Positions 48,880 to 57,351 of a DNA stretch of 64,000 nt are shown here, one piece after another (within the stretch, counting starts at the first letter, position 1; every line of letters starts with the position of its first letter). Location: positions 62,001 to 126,000 of the forward strand of contig JABLUY010000044.1 in NCBI GenBank assembly GCA_013306675.1. The letters run 5' to 3'. A model generated the notes under the pieces. It did no database searches, was not told where the DNA came from, and saw nothing but the letters and a program-made list of their open reading frames with translations. The stretch is from Thraustochytrium sp. TN22. Lineage: Eukaryota; Sar; Bigyra; Thraustochytrida; Thraustochytriidae. The position numbers were made by a program, and so were the translations under genes.

Positions 48880-48952
48880 CAGCTTGCTAGCTTGCTAACT
48901 TGCTTGCTAGCTTGCGCCCTGCGCAAGCGAGCGACGGGCTAGCTAGCTAGCT
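48880..48952. repeat. GCTA/GCTT repeat upstream of SAM-kinase gene
   Basis: Interspersed CTAGCTTG units end in GCTAGCTAGCTAGCTT at 48938-48952, about 76 bp before the ATG at 49028. Confidence 0.75.
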
Positions 48953-49027
48953 TGCGCACGGCCCGCCTGCCTGGCTGCCGCAGCTGTAAATCTATTTTCG
49001 TCGCACGCTGGTGCGACGCTGGCCGCC

Positions 49028-52000
49028 ATGGCGCAGACGCTGGAGCCGCTGCGGTCCGTGGAGGACGTGGCGCACTGGCTGCGCAACATCGGGCTCGAGG
49101 GCCTCGTGGACGCCTTCAAGCGCCACGAGGTCGACGGTGCCGCGCTCGCAGCGCTGGACGAAGAGACGCTCCGCGTGGATCTGGGCGTGCTCAACCAGCA
49201 CACGCGCGCGGCCTTCATGCGCGAGCTCGCCTCGCTGCACGAATATGAGGAGGACGGCGACGAGGTCGAGGACAGCAACGGCGCGCCGCCCAATGCGTCT
49301 CCCTTCGAGGACCGCCTCGATCGCCACACGCGCCTCATGCCCGACGCAGACGCCGCCGAGCGCAGGAGACGCCTCACCAACAACCGCCCGCACTCCATGA
49401 GCGAGATGGAGATGTCCGCGCTCCGCCACGCCGCGCCCACCGCGCGCTCGCCGCGCCATGGCGGCGCCCGCCGCAGGCCACACTCGCAGCAGGCGCAATC
49501 GCAGGGCCACAATCAACATGGCGGGCAGCAGCACACGAGTGGACCGGCGCGGGCGCGCCAGCTCCGCCGCCACGCCTCGCTCGGCGAGACGCCTGTGGTG
49601 CGCTCCGATGACGTCGCGCGCCTACAATCGCACGCCAGCGAGCCACCCGCGGTCGCGCAGCCGCCCGCGCTCAGCCGCGGCATGTCGTGCAGCGACATTG
49701 CCCTGGACGAGGAGGGCGGCTCGCCAAACAGCCTGCACAGCGGGGCCGCCGACGGTATGCTGCACGACCTCCCCAACCACCCGCAGGTGCTGCGCAGCAC
49801 GAGCCCCGATGTAAGCTTCGCCGCGCCGCGCAGCCACGCGCCGCCGCAGCACAGCGCGTCCGCCGATATGGGCCAGCCCCAGCACAACGGCGGCTCCTCC
49901 GGCAGCGGGGGCTCCGCCGGCAGCGGGGGCCACTCCATGCGCCTCACGCGCTCCGAGTCGCTGCACTCCGGCCAGCAGCGCTCCGGCACCGGGTCTTCCT
50001 CCGCGACGCTCATGCGCGCCGGCTCCTTCTTCTCGCAGGCCAGCTCCGTGACCTCCTCTGCCGGCAACGCGAGCTCCTTCAGCGCAAACAACTTCAGGCG
50101 TCTCAAGCGCCTCTTCTCCGCCGCGCACCTGCGCCCCGAGGCCGCCAGTGCCGCGGCCGTCTGTACCTGGCAGCTCGACCACTTCCTCATCGCGCTACTC
50201 GACGCGCTCCCGGACATCCGGGACAAGCAGTCGCTCTACGACGACTGCCGCTCCATGATGAACGCTTGCGCCAAGAAGCTCTCGGACGACGGCTACGTCG
50301 TCGTGCAGAACCTTCTCGACGACATGGATCTTGCTGACTTCCGCGACGATCTCCGCAACAGCGGCCTCTGCAAGAAGCGCATTTTCAACGAGGTCGTCGC
50401 CATCCTCGAGGAGCTCCACACCTTCGCCGCCATGCACTCGCCGCTCCAGAGCTCCACCTCGCTCGACCACGACCACTTCCTTGGCATGCAGCCGCCGCCC
50501 ACGCCGCGCGCCACCTCGAGTCCCAACGCGATCTCGCGGCCTCTGCGCCGCCGCAGTGTCAGCACCGGCACGGCCGACAGTTGCGGCAGCGTCAGCACCG
50601 GCACCCCCGCCGGCCCCGGCGCTGTGCCCTCTCCGCCGCTGCAGCACTTCCTGTCCGCGCCCGCGCCGGCGCAGGGCTCCATGACGCCGCAGCACCTGAC
50701 CGGCCACGCGCCGCGCGGCCACGGTACGCCGGCCGTCGCCGCGCTTCGTCGCCACCGCTCCCCGACTAACGAGAGCATTGGTACGCTCTCCGAGTCCGAC
50801 GAGGTCGGCGGCACGCCGCGCAGCGAGCAGTCCTTCGGCCCCCACGACGCCCGCCACGTGCGGACCATCAGCGGCGGGTCCGCTTCCGAGATCTCCACGC
50901 CCGTCGGCTCGCACTGGCAGCAGCAGCTCCTCATGCGCAACTCTGTCGCCGAGTACTGCAACACGCCCCCGGCCAACCGCCTGGCCTCGCGCCAGGCGCA
51001 CACCGACCAGCCGCGGCACGTGCCGCGCATGCACCAGCATCGCAACACGCCGCAGGCCACCAGCCGGAATCGCGCCCGAGAGGAGCTCGCCAAGGCGCGC
51101 AAGGCGCGCTTCCAGCATCACTCGTTCCAGCAGCCCCAGCACAGCGAGGAGACGCACCGCGAGCGCGCCGCTGGGGCCTCCAGCGCGTCCGGCTTTGAAA
51201 TTGCCGGCCGATTCGCCGGCTCGTCCTCGCGCACGGCCTACAGCGGCCGCGCTGCGCGCTACAGGCCCACCAACGTCGCGTCCAGCTCCTCGCCGCTCCA
51301 CGGTGGCGACCAGCCGCCGCGTGGCTTGCCGCGCAATGCCACGGCCTCCAGCTCCTGTACCTCGCTGCCCGTGCCGGCCGCCTCGTCGAGCTCGCCGCTC
51401 CGCCCGCACCGCCTGGACCGCCGCAGCCGGAGCTCCACGGACGACGACCTCGAGGAGGAGAAGTCCTACAACCACACTCCGCTACGCGATGATCACGTGC
51501 CGCCCCGCCACATGCCACAACCACAGCCGCTCCAGGCCCACACCCAGGCCCTGGTGCAGCCCAAGCCGCAGCCCATGATGCAGCAACCCTTTCAGCAGCT
51601 GTCCCAGGAGCAGCAGGCCGGACCTTCTGCCAAGCAGCTCAAGTACAAGCAGCTCAAGCTCCAGGTTGCCGTAGAGACCGACTCGGAGAACCACAACAAC
51701 AACAACAACAACGGCAACACTGGCAACACTGGCACCGGGAAGGGCCTCTCGTCGCGTGTCGCTGGGCACAACAACGGAGCTCCCTTTGGTTGCGGCGGTC
51801 TCGCCGTCGACATCGATGACGATCCCATCGCCAAGTCATACAACTACGCCAACGGCGCCCTCCACCTGAGCGACGTCGTCATCTCCGAGAGCGGCATCCA
51901 CGGCGCCCCGGGCATCAACCCGTATGGCGGTGCCGGCGGCGCCGGCAGCTCGCGTCACCCCAGCGCTGCCTTGCAGCGTGGCCGCTTCCGCGCGGTGCCC

Positions 52001-53149
52001 AAGGTACGCATGGAGGAGGGCCTCATCAAGATCGGCAAGCTCGGCGGCGGCGCCGGCGGAACCGTTGTCAAGTCCCTTCACGTGCCCTCGCTGCAGATCG
52101 TCGCCGTGAAGCAGGTTGTCGTCAACGACAAGCACCAGCGCAAGCAGATGCGCCGGGAGCTCAACACGCTGCTCTACGGCCTCGACTCGCCCAATGTCGT
52201 GCAGTTCTTCGACTCTTTCGTCAACCTGCGCGACGGCACCAGCTCGCTCGTCTTCGAGTACATGGCCGGCGGCACGCTGCAGGACTATGTCGACAAGGGC
52301 GTCCCCATGTCCAGCGAGACGCTCGGATACGTTGCCATCCACTGCCTCGAAGGCCTGGCTTACCTGCACCGGCTCAAGAAGCTGCATCGCGACATCAAGC
52401 CCTCCAACCTCCTCATCTCCGGTGCCGGCGTTGTCAAGCTTGCCGACTTTGGCATTTCGCGCGACATGGACGACGAGCAGGCCGAATGCGCAACCTACCT
52501 GGGCACCACCATGTACATGTCGCCCGAGCGCATTCAGGGCGAAACCTACTCGTACGCCGCCGACATTTGGTCGCTTGGCCTCTCGCTCTACACCGCGGCC
52601 CTCGGCAAGTTCCCTTTCAAGATTGGCTCTGGCTATTGGGGCTTGTCCGAGGCCATTCGCGAGAATCCGTTTCCGGCCTTTCCCCCGGACTTCGCGCCCG
52701 GCCTCGCCGACGTCATCCTGGCCTGCCTCCACCGCGACGCCACGCGCCGCGTAGACGCCATCCAGGCGCTCAGAATGCCCTTTATGCGCGCGCTTGGCCC
52801 GGTTGTCTACCGCGACGGTCGCGCCCACGGCGCGCCGGAGCTCATGCAGCGGCCCGTGCTGCCCTTCACCAGCTTCGCCGACCTCGAGAACGCCAGCCCG
52901 CGCGCCGCGCGCGAGCTCAAGGCCTGCGTCACTGCCGTCACCACCTACTACCGTGACCTGTACATCCGCACCTCCACAGAGGCCATCGACGAGCCCTTCG
53001 CCGTCAAGCTCGACCTTGCCCAGCTCCGTGCGCTCGCCGACCAGCTCCAGGTCTCCGAGGACCTTGTCATTTCCCAGATGGACCGCGCGCTGCGCATGCT
53101 CGACCTCGAGCTGCGTCATCAGCAGTCCCACGCCTCGCCCTGCTCCTAG
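49028..53149 (+). CDS. SAM-domain STE-group (MAP2K-like) protein kinase (1373 aa)
   Basis: The ATG at 49028 sits in an ideal GCCGCCATGG context. An N-terminal SAM domain (~7-75: VAHWLRNIGLEGLVDAF, LGVLNQHTRAAFMRELASL) is followed by ~900 residues of Ser/His/Gln/Pro-rich disorder with an ordered block at ~365-465 (LDHFLIALLDALPDIRDKQS). The kinase domain is at ~1000-1260: a Gly loop read as GKLGGGAGGTV, Lys1028 (VAVKQVVV), HRDIKPSN with Asp1122, DFGISRDM with Asp1140, and MYMSPERIQGE. The HRDIKPSNLL and MSPERIQG forms are those of MAP kinase kinases. The activation loop (ECATYLGT) is short of the classical S-x-A-x-S/T. SAM domains often pair MAPK-cascade kinases, so a scaffolding role is likely (inference). 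Confidence 0.88.
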   Translation: MAQTLEPLRSVEDVAHWLRNIGLEGLVDAFKRHEVDGAALAALDEETLRVDLGVLNQHTRAAFMRELASLHEYEEDGDEVEDSNGAPPNASPFEDRLDRHTRLMPDADAAERRRRLTNNRPHSMSEMEMSALRHAAPTARSPRHGGARRRPHSQQAQSQGHNQHGGQQHTSGPARARQLRRHASLGETPVVRSDDVARLQSHASEPPAVAQPPALSRGMSCSDIALDEEGGSPNSLHSGAADGMLHDLPNHPQVLRSTSPDVSFAAPRSHAPPQHSASADMGQPQHNGGSSGSGGSAGSGGHSMRLTRSESLHSGQQRSGTGSSSATLMRAGSFFSQASSVTSSAGNASSFSANNFRRLKRLFSAAHLRPEAASAAAVCTWQLDHFLIALLDALPDIRDKQSLYDDCRSMMNACAKKLSDDGYVVVQNLLDDMDLADFRDDLRNSGLCKKRIFNEVVAILEELHTFAAMHSPLQSSTSLDHDHFLGMQPPPTPRATSSPNAISRPLRRRSVSTGTADSCGSVSTGTPAGPGAVPSPPLQHFLSAPAPAQGSMTPQHLTGHAPRGHGTPAVAALRRHRSPTNESIGTLSESDEVGGTPRSEQSFGPHDARHVRTISGGSASEISTPVGSHWQQQLLMRNSVAEYCNTPPANRLASRQAHTDQPRHVPRMHQHRNTPQATSRNRAREELAKARKARFQHHSFQQPQHSEETHRERAAGASSASGFEIAGRFAGSSSRTAYSGRAARYRPTNVASSSSPLHGGDQPPRGLPRNATASSSCTSLPVPAASSSSPLRPHRLDRRSRSSTDDDLEEEKSYNHTPLRDDHVPPRHMPQPQPLQAHTQALVQPKPQPMMQQPFQQLSQEQQAGPSAKQLKYKQLKLQVAVETDSENHNNNNNNGNTGNTGTGKGLSSRVAGHNNGAPFGCGGLAVDIDDDPIAKSYNYANGALHLSDVVISESGIHGAPGINPYGGAGGAGSSRHPSAALQRGRFRAVPKVRMEEGLIKIGKLGGGAGGTVVKSLHVPSLQIVAVKQVVVNDKHQRKQMRRELNTLLYGLDSPNVVQFFDSFVNLRDGTSSLVFEYMAGGTLQDYVDKGVPMSSETLGYVAIHCLEGLAYLHRLKKLHRDIKPSNLLISGAGVVKLADFGISRDMDDEQAECATYLGTTMYMSPERIQGETYSYAADIWSLGLSLYTAALGKFPFKIGSGYWGLSEAIRENPFPAFPPDFAPGLADVILACLHRDATRRVDAIQALRMPFMRALGPVVYRDGRAHGAPELMQRPVLPFTSFADLENASPRAARELKACVTAVTTYYRDLYIRTSTEAIDEPFAVKLDLAQLRALADQLQVSEDLVISQMDRALRMLDLELRHQQSHASPCS

Positions 53150-53381
53150 AACATTCACCTCGCAAACACAAACACACGTGTACTCTACCGACTGCACAGT
53201 CTCCTGTCTGACGTTTGTCGCGCAATGGCGAGCCGCCTCGATCCTCCGCTTTTGCCCTTCTCCGCCTTTGTCGCGCCGCGACACTCTGTCGCAGTCCCCT
53301 CGTCTCCTCGCCGCCGCCGCCTGCTTCACCTTCTGACGACAGCGCAGCAGAGGGTGGGCGCACAAACCCCTCGTCCGGGCG

Positions 53382-56057
53382 ATGCGCGGACGCGGGCGCG
53401 GCGGCGGCGGCGGCGGCGGCGGCAGCAGCAGCCGGGGCCGCGGCGGCGGCGACCGCGGCCGAGGCCGTGGCCGAGGCCGTGGCCGTGGCGCCGCGCGCTC
53501 GGATGGGGCGCCGCGATTCGGCCGTGACGCGCGTGGCGCCGCCGCCACCAGCACCACCAGCAGCCAGGACCATGCCGCGCTCAACAAGCGCCTGCTGGCC
53601 TGCGCGCGCGACCGTGACGCGCTGCAGCGCGAGGTGTCTGCCGGCGTGGCCGACTTTAACGTGGTGAACTGCGTCACAGCCCTGCAGGCGCTGGCCAGGG
53701 CCGGCGGTGCGGCGGACCAGAGCCTGCTGCGCCGCACTGCGGCCTGCCTGGACCAGGGCGGGCCGGCCTGCGAGCCGCGGCACGCCAGCTCCACGCTCTG
53801 GGCGCTCGCCAAGCTGGGCGAGACCGGCCACGGCGCCCTCGAGGCGGCCCTGCGCCGCGCTCTGGCCTTTGACGCCGCGCGCTTCGGCCCGGTCGAGCTC
53901 GCGCTGTCCGTGTGGGCGCTCGGCAAGCTGCACTGCTCCACGCCGGACGCATGCGCGCTCACCAAAGCCCTGGTCGAGGCGCTCGAGGCGCGTCGCATGC
54001 GCCTCGCGCCCCAGGGCATTGGCAGCCTGCTCCACGGCCTCGGCAACCTCGGACCCGCGCTCGGCCCGCTCGCGCTCGACCACACCATGGGCTGCCTGCG
54101 CCTCGCGCTCGGAGCGCTCAATGCGCAGGAGCTCGCCAACGCGCTCGCCGGCCTGTCTAAAGTGCAGCTCACGCGCGTGCCAGACACCGACTGGTTCCAG
54201 AGCCTGCAACCCGCCTTTTCGCGCCTGCAGCAGGACCTGCTTCCGCAGCACGTCGCCAACCTGGCGGCCGCCGTCGCTCGCCTCCAGGAGCAGGCGGGCA
54301 GCGAGGTTCTCTGTCTGGAGACCGCGCTTGGCGCCGCGCTGCGGCGTGTCGCGCCGCGCATGAACGCGCAGGAGCTCGCCATGACGCTCTGGGCCACGGC
54401 CGGTGTGCTCGCGCCAACGGACGCGCGCGTCGACAAGCTGCTCCCGGTCCTGGTCGCCGCCGTGGACCGCAAGGCCTCACAGCTCGATGCACACGCGCTC
54501 TCCACCATCGCGCTCGCGCTCGCCAAGCTGGACCGCCCCGACTTCGTCCAGGCACTCTCGCTCCACGATGTGCGCACCGTCCCGGTGTGGCGCCCGCCAG
54601 ACGTCGACAGCCTCGTCGTCGCGCTCGCCAAGGTCGGCCGCCAGGACGCCGAGGGCGCCGCCATCGTGATCGCCCTCGGTGACAAGCTCGATGCTGCGGC
54701 CGCCGAGGTCCCGGTGCGAAATATCGCCAACCTCGTCTGGGCGCTCGCCAAGTGCTCGCCCCCGGCCCCCAGCGACCGCGCGACCAAGGACACCGACGCG
54801 CTGCTCCGTCGCATGGCGGCCGCGGTGCGCTCCCGCCTCGAGGCCTTCAACGCGCGCGACATGGCCAACCTCGCCTGGGCGCTCGCCACGCTGGGCTTTT
54901 TCGACCCCGCCTTCATGCAAGCCCTGGGCGACGCGGCCTCCGGCAAGCTGGACCGCTTCAACGCGCAGGAGGTCAGCAAGCTCCTCTTTGCGCTTAACAA
55001 GAGTGGCGTGCGCCATGAAGCGCTTGAGAGCTCCGCGTCCGCGGTGCGCCGCGAGGACTTTGCGTTTCCCGCGGCCGACGTCCAGGTCAGCATCGAGCAC
55101 ATCCCGGCCGGCGGCCGCAAGCTGCAGCACAAGCGCGAGGCCACAGGCGCCACGGGCGCCACGGGCGGCGCCGTTTGGGAGAGCAGCTTTGTGCTAGCCG
55201 AGTGGCTCTCGCGCTACCCTTCAGAGAAGGGCCCGCGCTCCGCGCTGCAGGCGCTCCTCGGCGACGCCTTCAAGCTACCATCTCTCGCAGGCGCGCACAC
55301 CGTCGAGCTGGGCGCTGGCATGGGCCTCTGCTCGGTGCTGGCCGCCAAGCTCGGCGCGCACGTCATTTCCACAGACGGCGACGAGGAGGTTTTGCGCCTG
55401 CTGAGCTCCAACCTAGCCTCCAACGAGGTCGCCAGTGCGCGCGCGGCCCACTTGGACTGGTCCTGCGCGGACCCGCTCGGCGCTCTTCAGCTCGACAAGC
55501 CCGTTGACGTCATCCTCGCCACTGGTGTCGTCTACGGTCGCGACACGACCGTGTGGGAGAACCTTGTCAATGTGCTTTGCGAGCTCTCGCACGAGCGCAC
55601 CCTCATCTTGCTGGGCCACGGCAATGGCGCCGCGCCCGGCGTGCACCAGCTCAAGGGAGACTTTTACCGCTTTGCGAAGCGTCACTTTTGCTGCCACCAG
55701 CTCCCGCCTTCGCAGGTGCACCGTGACCACCGGGGCTGCCAGATTCACGTGCTCGTGAAGAAGAGCGCAAAGAAGGAAGAGAGTGACGTCGCGGTCAAGC
55801 ACCGCAAGAGCAGCAAGCGCAAGCGGGTCGACCAGGACGATGATGCGGACCGTGTCAGCGATGGCACATCTCAAGGGTTGCCAGCTTCGGGCGAGGGGGG
55901 TCCTTCCGGTGCCGGCGCCGAGCCCCAAACCTTGAAGACGAGCAAGAAGGACAAGAGGGACAAGAAGGACAAGAGGGACAAGAAGGACAAGAAGAAGCAG
56001 AAGCAGAAGAAAAAGAAAAGGAGGGCGAGAGAGGCTGACCAGGATACAGACACATGA
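53382..56057 (+). CDS. OPR/FAST-like helical-repeat protein fused to METTL21-like methyltransferase (891 aa)
   Basis: ATG at 53382 opens with an RG-rich stretch. Residues ~65-555 are repeated helical units with the signature N-x-x-x-L-A-N-x-x-W-A-L-A-x-L (for example ANLVWALAKC, DMANLAWALATLGFF, STLWALAKLGE). That is the pattern of octotricopeptide (OPR) and FAST-kinase-type organelle RNA-binding repeats. From ~596 a seven-beta-strand methyltransferase begins: AVWESSFVLAEWL, SAM-binding VELGAGMGLCSVLAAKLG (~640), acidic ISTDGDEEVLRLL, and DVILATGVVYGRD, as in the METTL21/Methyltransf_16 lysine methyltransferases. The tail is Lys-rich (KKDKRDKKDK repeats), a likely nuclear or nucleolar signal. 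One frame covers all parts with no stop between them. The fusion is unusual; targeting signals at the two ends point to different places. Confidence 0.82.
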   Translation: MRGRGRGGGGGGGGSSSRGRGGGDRGRGRGRGRGRGAARSDGAPRFGRDARGAAATSTTSSQDHAALNKRLLACARDRDALQREVSAGVADFNVVNCVTALQALARAGGAADQSLLRRTAACLDQGGPACEPRHASSTLWALAKLGETGHGALEAALRRALAFDAARFGPVELALSVWALGKLHCSTPDACALTKALVEALEARRMRLAPQGIGSLLHGLGNLGPALGPLALDHTMGCLRLALGALNAQELANALAGLSKVQLTRVPDTDWFQSLQPAFSRLQQDLLPQHVANLAAAVARLQEQAGSEVLCLETALGAALRRVAPRMNAQELAMTLWATAGVLAPTDARVDKLLPVLVAAVDRKASQLDAHALSTIALALAKLDRPDFVQALSLHDVRTVPVWRPPDVDSLVVALAKVGRQDAEGAAIVIALGDKLDAAAAEVPVRNIANLVWALAKCSPPAPSDRATKDTDALLRRMAAAVRSRLEAFNARDMANLAWALATLGFFDPAFMQALGDAASGKLDRFNAQEVSKLLFALNKSGVRHEALESSASAVRREDFAFPAADVQVSIEHIPAGGRKLQHKREATGATGATGGAVWESSFVLAEWLSRYPSEKGPRSALQALLGDAFKLPSLAGAHTVELGAGMGLCSVLAAKLGAHVISTDGDEEVLRLLSSNLASNEVASARAAHLDWSCADPLGALQLDKPVDVILATGVVYGRDTTVWENLVNVLCELSHERTLILLGHGNGAAPGVHQLKGDFYRFAKRHFCCHQLPPSQVHRDHRGCQIHVLVKKSAKKEESDVAVKHRKSSKRKRVDQDDDADRVSDGTSQGLPASGEGGPSGAGAEPQTLKTSKKDKRDKKDKRDKKDKKKQKQKKKKRRAREADQDTDT

Positions 56058-56090
56058 AAATTTGGACACCCAATCTGCTTTCCTCGCGTC

Positions 56091-56870
56091 TCATGATGAG
56101 CCGGTGTGCACGTTGTGCAGCTGGAAGTTGCGCGTGAGCACGTCCAGGTTGACGCGCACCTTGCCGGCGCTCGTGGTGGAGAGGCGGCAGCGGTCGCTCC
56201 AGGCCTTCTTGAAGAGGAGGTCCATGTCTCGCAGCTGCGGCGTGACGCCAAGAAAGTTGGCTGCAATCTCCTCTTTGAGCGTGCCCACCGGGCGCCACGT
56301 GGCGACGTCAAGCTCGTACGAGCCGGGTGCGCACGGAATGTGCACAAACCCATAGCCTCGCAGGTTGATGCGGCCGAACTCGTCCATCTGCCACACCTGG
56401 AGCAGGAGGCGCGGCCACCCCTGGATGCCCTTGCTGAGGAAGTGCACGTCGATCGGGTGCGCCCAAACGGCGGCGTCGCCGTCCGCCGGATAGTCGATCT
56501 GTGTCTGGCCCTCCACGTGGCCGCTGAGTGCCTCCCACGCGGCGCCGTAGTCGATCTGCCATCTGCAGCACACGCCTGCGCCGAAGTCGACGCCGCCCTC
56601 AATCTCTCCAATCACGTGCAGCTCCGGCTCGCTGACCGCGACCTGCCGCTCCTTGTTCCTGATTCTTGCGCGCATGTCCTTCACCTTGTCCGCATCGCTG
56701 CCGGCGCCCTTCTTGGAGCCCTCCGCGCCAGCCCCTGCCTCCAGGTCGCGGTAGCTGCTGCTGCTATTCTCGCCAAAGTGCGCGTTCTCCGCGTCTCCGT
56801 CCCGTCCTGGCCGCCGCAGTTGCTCCGACGTGACCGCACGCAGCCGCGCGCGCCGCTCCGGCTCGCCCAT
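56091..56870 (-). CDS. B9D2: B9 domain-containing protein 2 (ciliary transition zone)
   Basis: I use the ATG at 56870; the frame stays open upstream but has no earlier ATG. 259 residues. The first ~80 are a charged extension absent from the ~175-residue animal protein. The B9 domain then runs ~81-255: ELHVIGEIEGG, CRWQIDYGAAWEALSG, EGQTQIDYPADGD, VWAHPIDVHFLSKGIQGWPR, QVWQMDEFGR, LRGYGFVHIP, ATWRPVGT, and a C-terminal LTRNFQLHNV. These blocks match human B9D2 closely. B9D2 forms the MKS/B9 complex with B9D1 and MKS1 at the ciliary transition zone, so the organism should build a cilium with a gated base. It is head-to-head with the golgin gene across a promoter that carries a perfect inverted repeat. 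Confidence 0.93.
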   Translation of the reverse strand: MGEPERRARLRAVTSEQLRRPGRDGDAENAHFGENSSSSYRDLEAGAGAEGSKKGAGSDADKVKDMRARIRNKERQVAVSEPELHVIGEIEGGVDFGAGVCCRWQIDYGAAWEALSGHVEGQTQIDYPADGDAAVWAHPIDVHFLSKGIQGWPRLLLQVWQMDEFGRINLRGYGFVHIPCAPGSYELDVATWRPVGTLKEEIAANFLGVTPQLRDMDLLFKKAWSDRCRLSTTSAGKVRVNLDVLTRNFQLHNVHTGSS

Positions 56871-57351
56871 CGTCCTGCGTGTCGTCGCCGTGTCCACCGC
56901 CGAGACGGACTCGCACCAGCGTCGCTCGCTCGTCGCCGACTCCTGCCCGAGTCCTCGTCCAAGTCCTCGTCCAGGTCCTCGTCCAAGTCCGACTTGCTTG
57001 CTTGGGCCCGCCTCGAGTTTTGCAGCATCCTTCCGAGGCAGCGGCGGGCGCGCTCGTACCCCAGCTCGCCGCAGACCTCCAGGTTGCCGTTGAGGGCGCG
57101 TCCCACTCCGAGGGCTGCTGGCTAGGCGTGACTAGTCACGGCCTGCTGGCCGCGGCTGGCCGTGACTAGTCACGCCGCCGCGGCGCGTCCTCGGCGATCC
57201 TCGCTCCTCTTGTGCGCCGTCGCGGCGGCCGCCGCCGCGGGCGGCAGAGCCGACCGGCCGCGCGCGCGCGCGCCGCCCGTGCCGCCCGCGCCCGCAGGCC
57301 CGCCGGCCCGGCCCGCCACCTCGCCCGCCCGCGGTCGCTGGCAGCGGCGGG
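56871..57351. promoter_or_regulatory. Bidirectional promoter region (B9D2 / GRIP golgin)
   Basis: 481 bp between divergent start codons. It holds a GTCCTC/AAGTCC tandem stretch (56945-56990) and the nested inverted repeat at 57125-57176. No RFX X-box was recognised by eye. Confidence 0.55.
57125..57176. repeat. Perfect 19-bp inverted repeat, each arm itself palindromic
   Basis: Arms 57125-57143 and 57158-57176 are exact reverse complements, separated by 14 bases. Each arm contains the 14-base palindrome CGTGACTAGTCACG. The core TGACTAGTCA is two bZIP-like half sites (TGAC/GTCA) two bases apart. It lies about 180 bp from the golgin ATG and 255 bp from the B9D2 ATG. Confidence 0.9.

Larger units (their letters stand above)
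47572..49027. other. 1.45 kb intergenic tract
   Basis: It lies between TMEM234 and the SAM-kinase gene. It contains (CTCG)n at 47604-47631, (TGCC)n at 48205-48253 and GCTA/CTTG repeats at 48880-48952 close to the kinase start. Frames here are composition artefacts. Confidence 0.55.
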
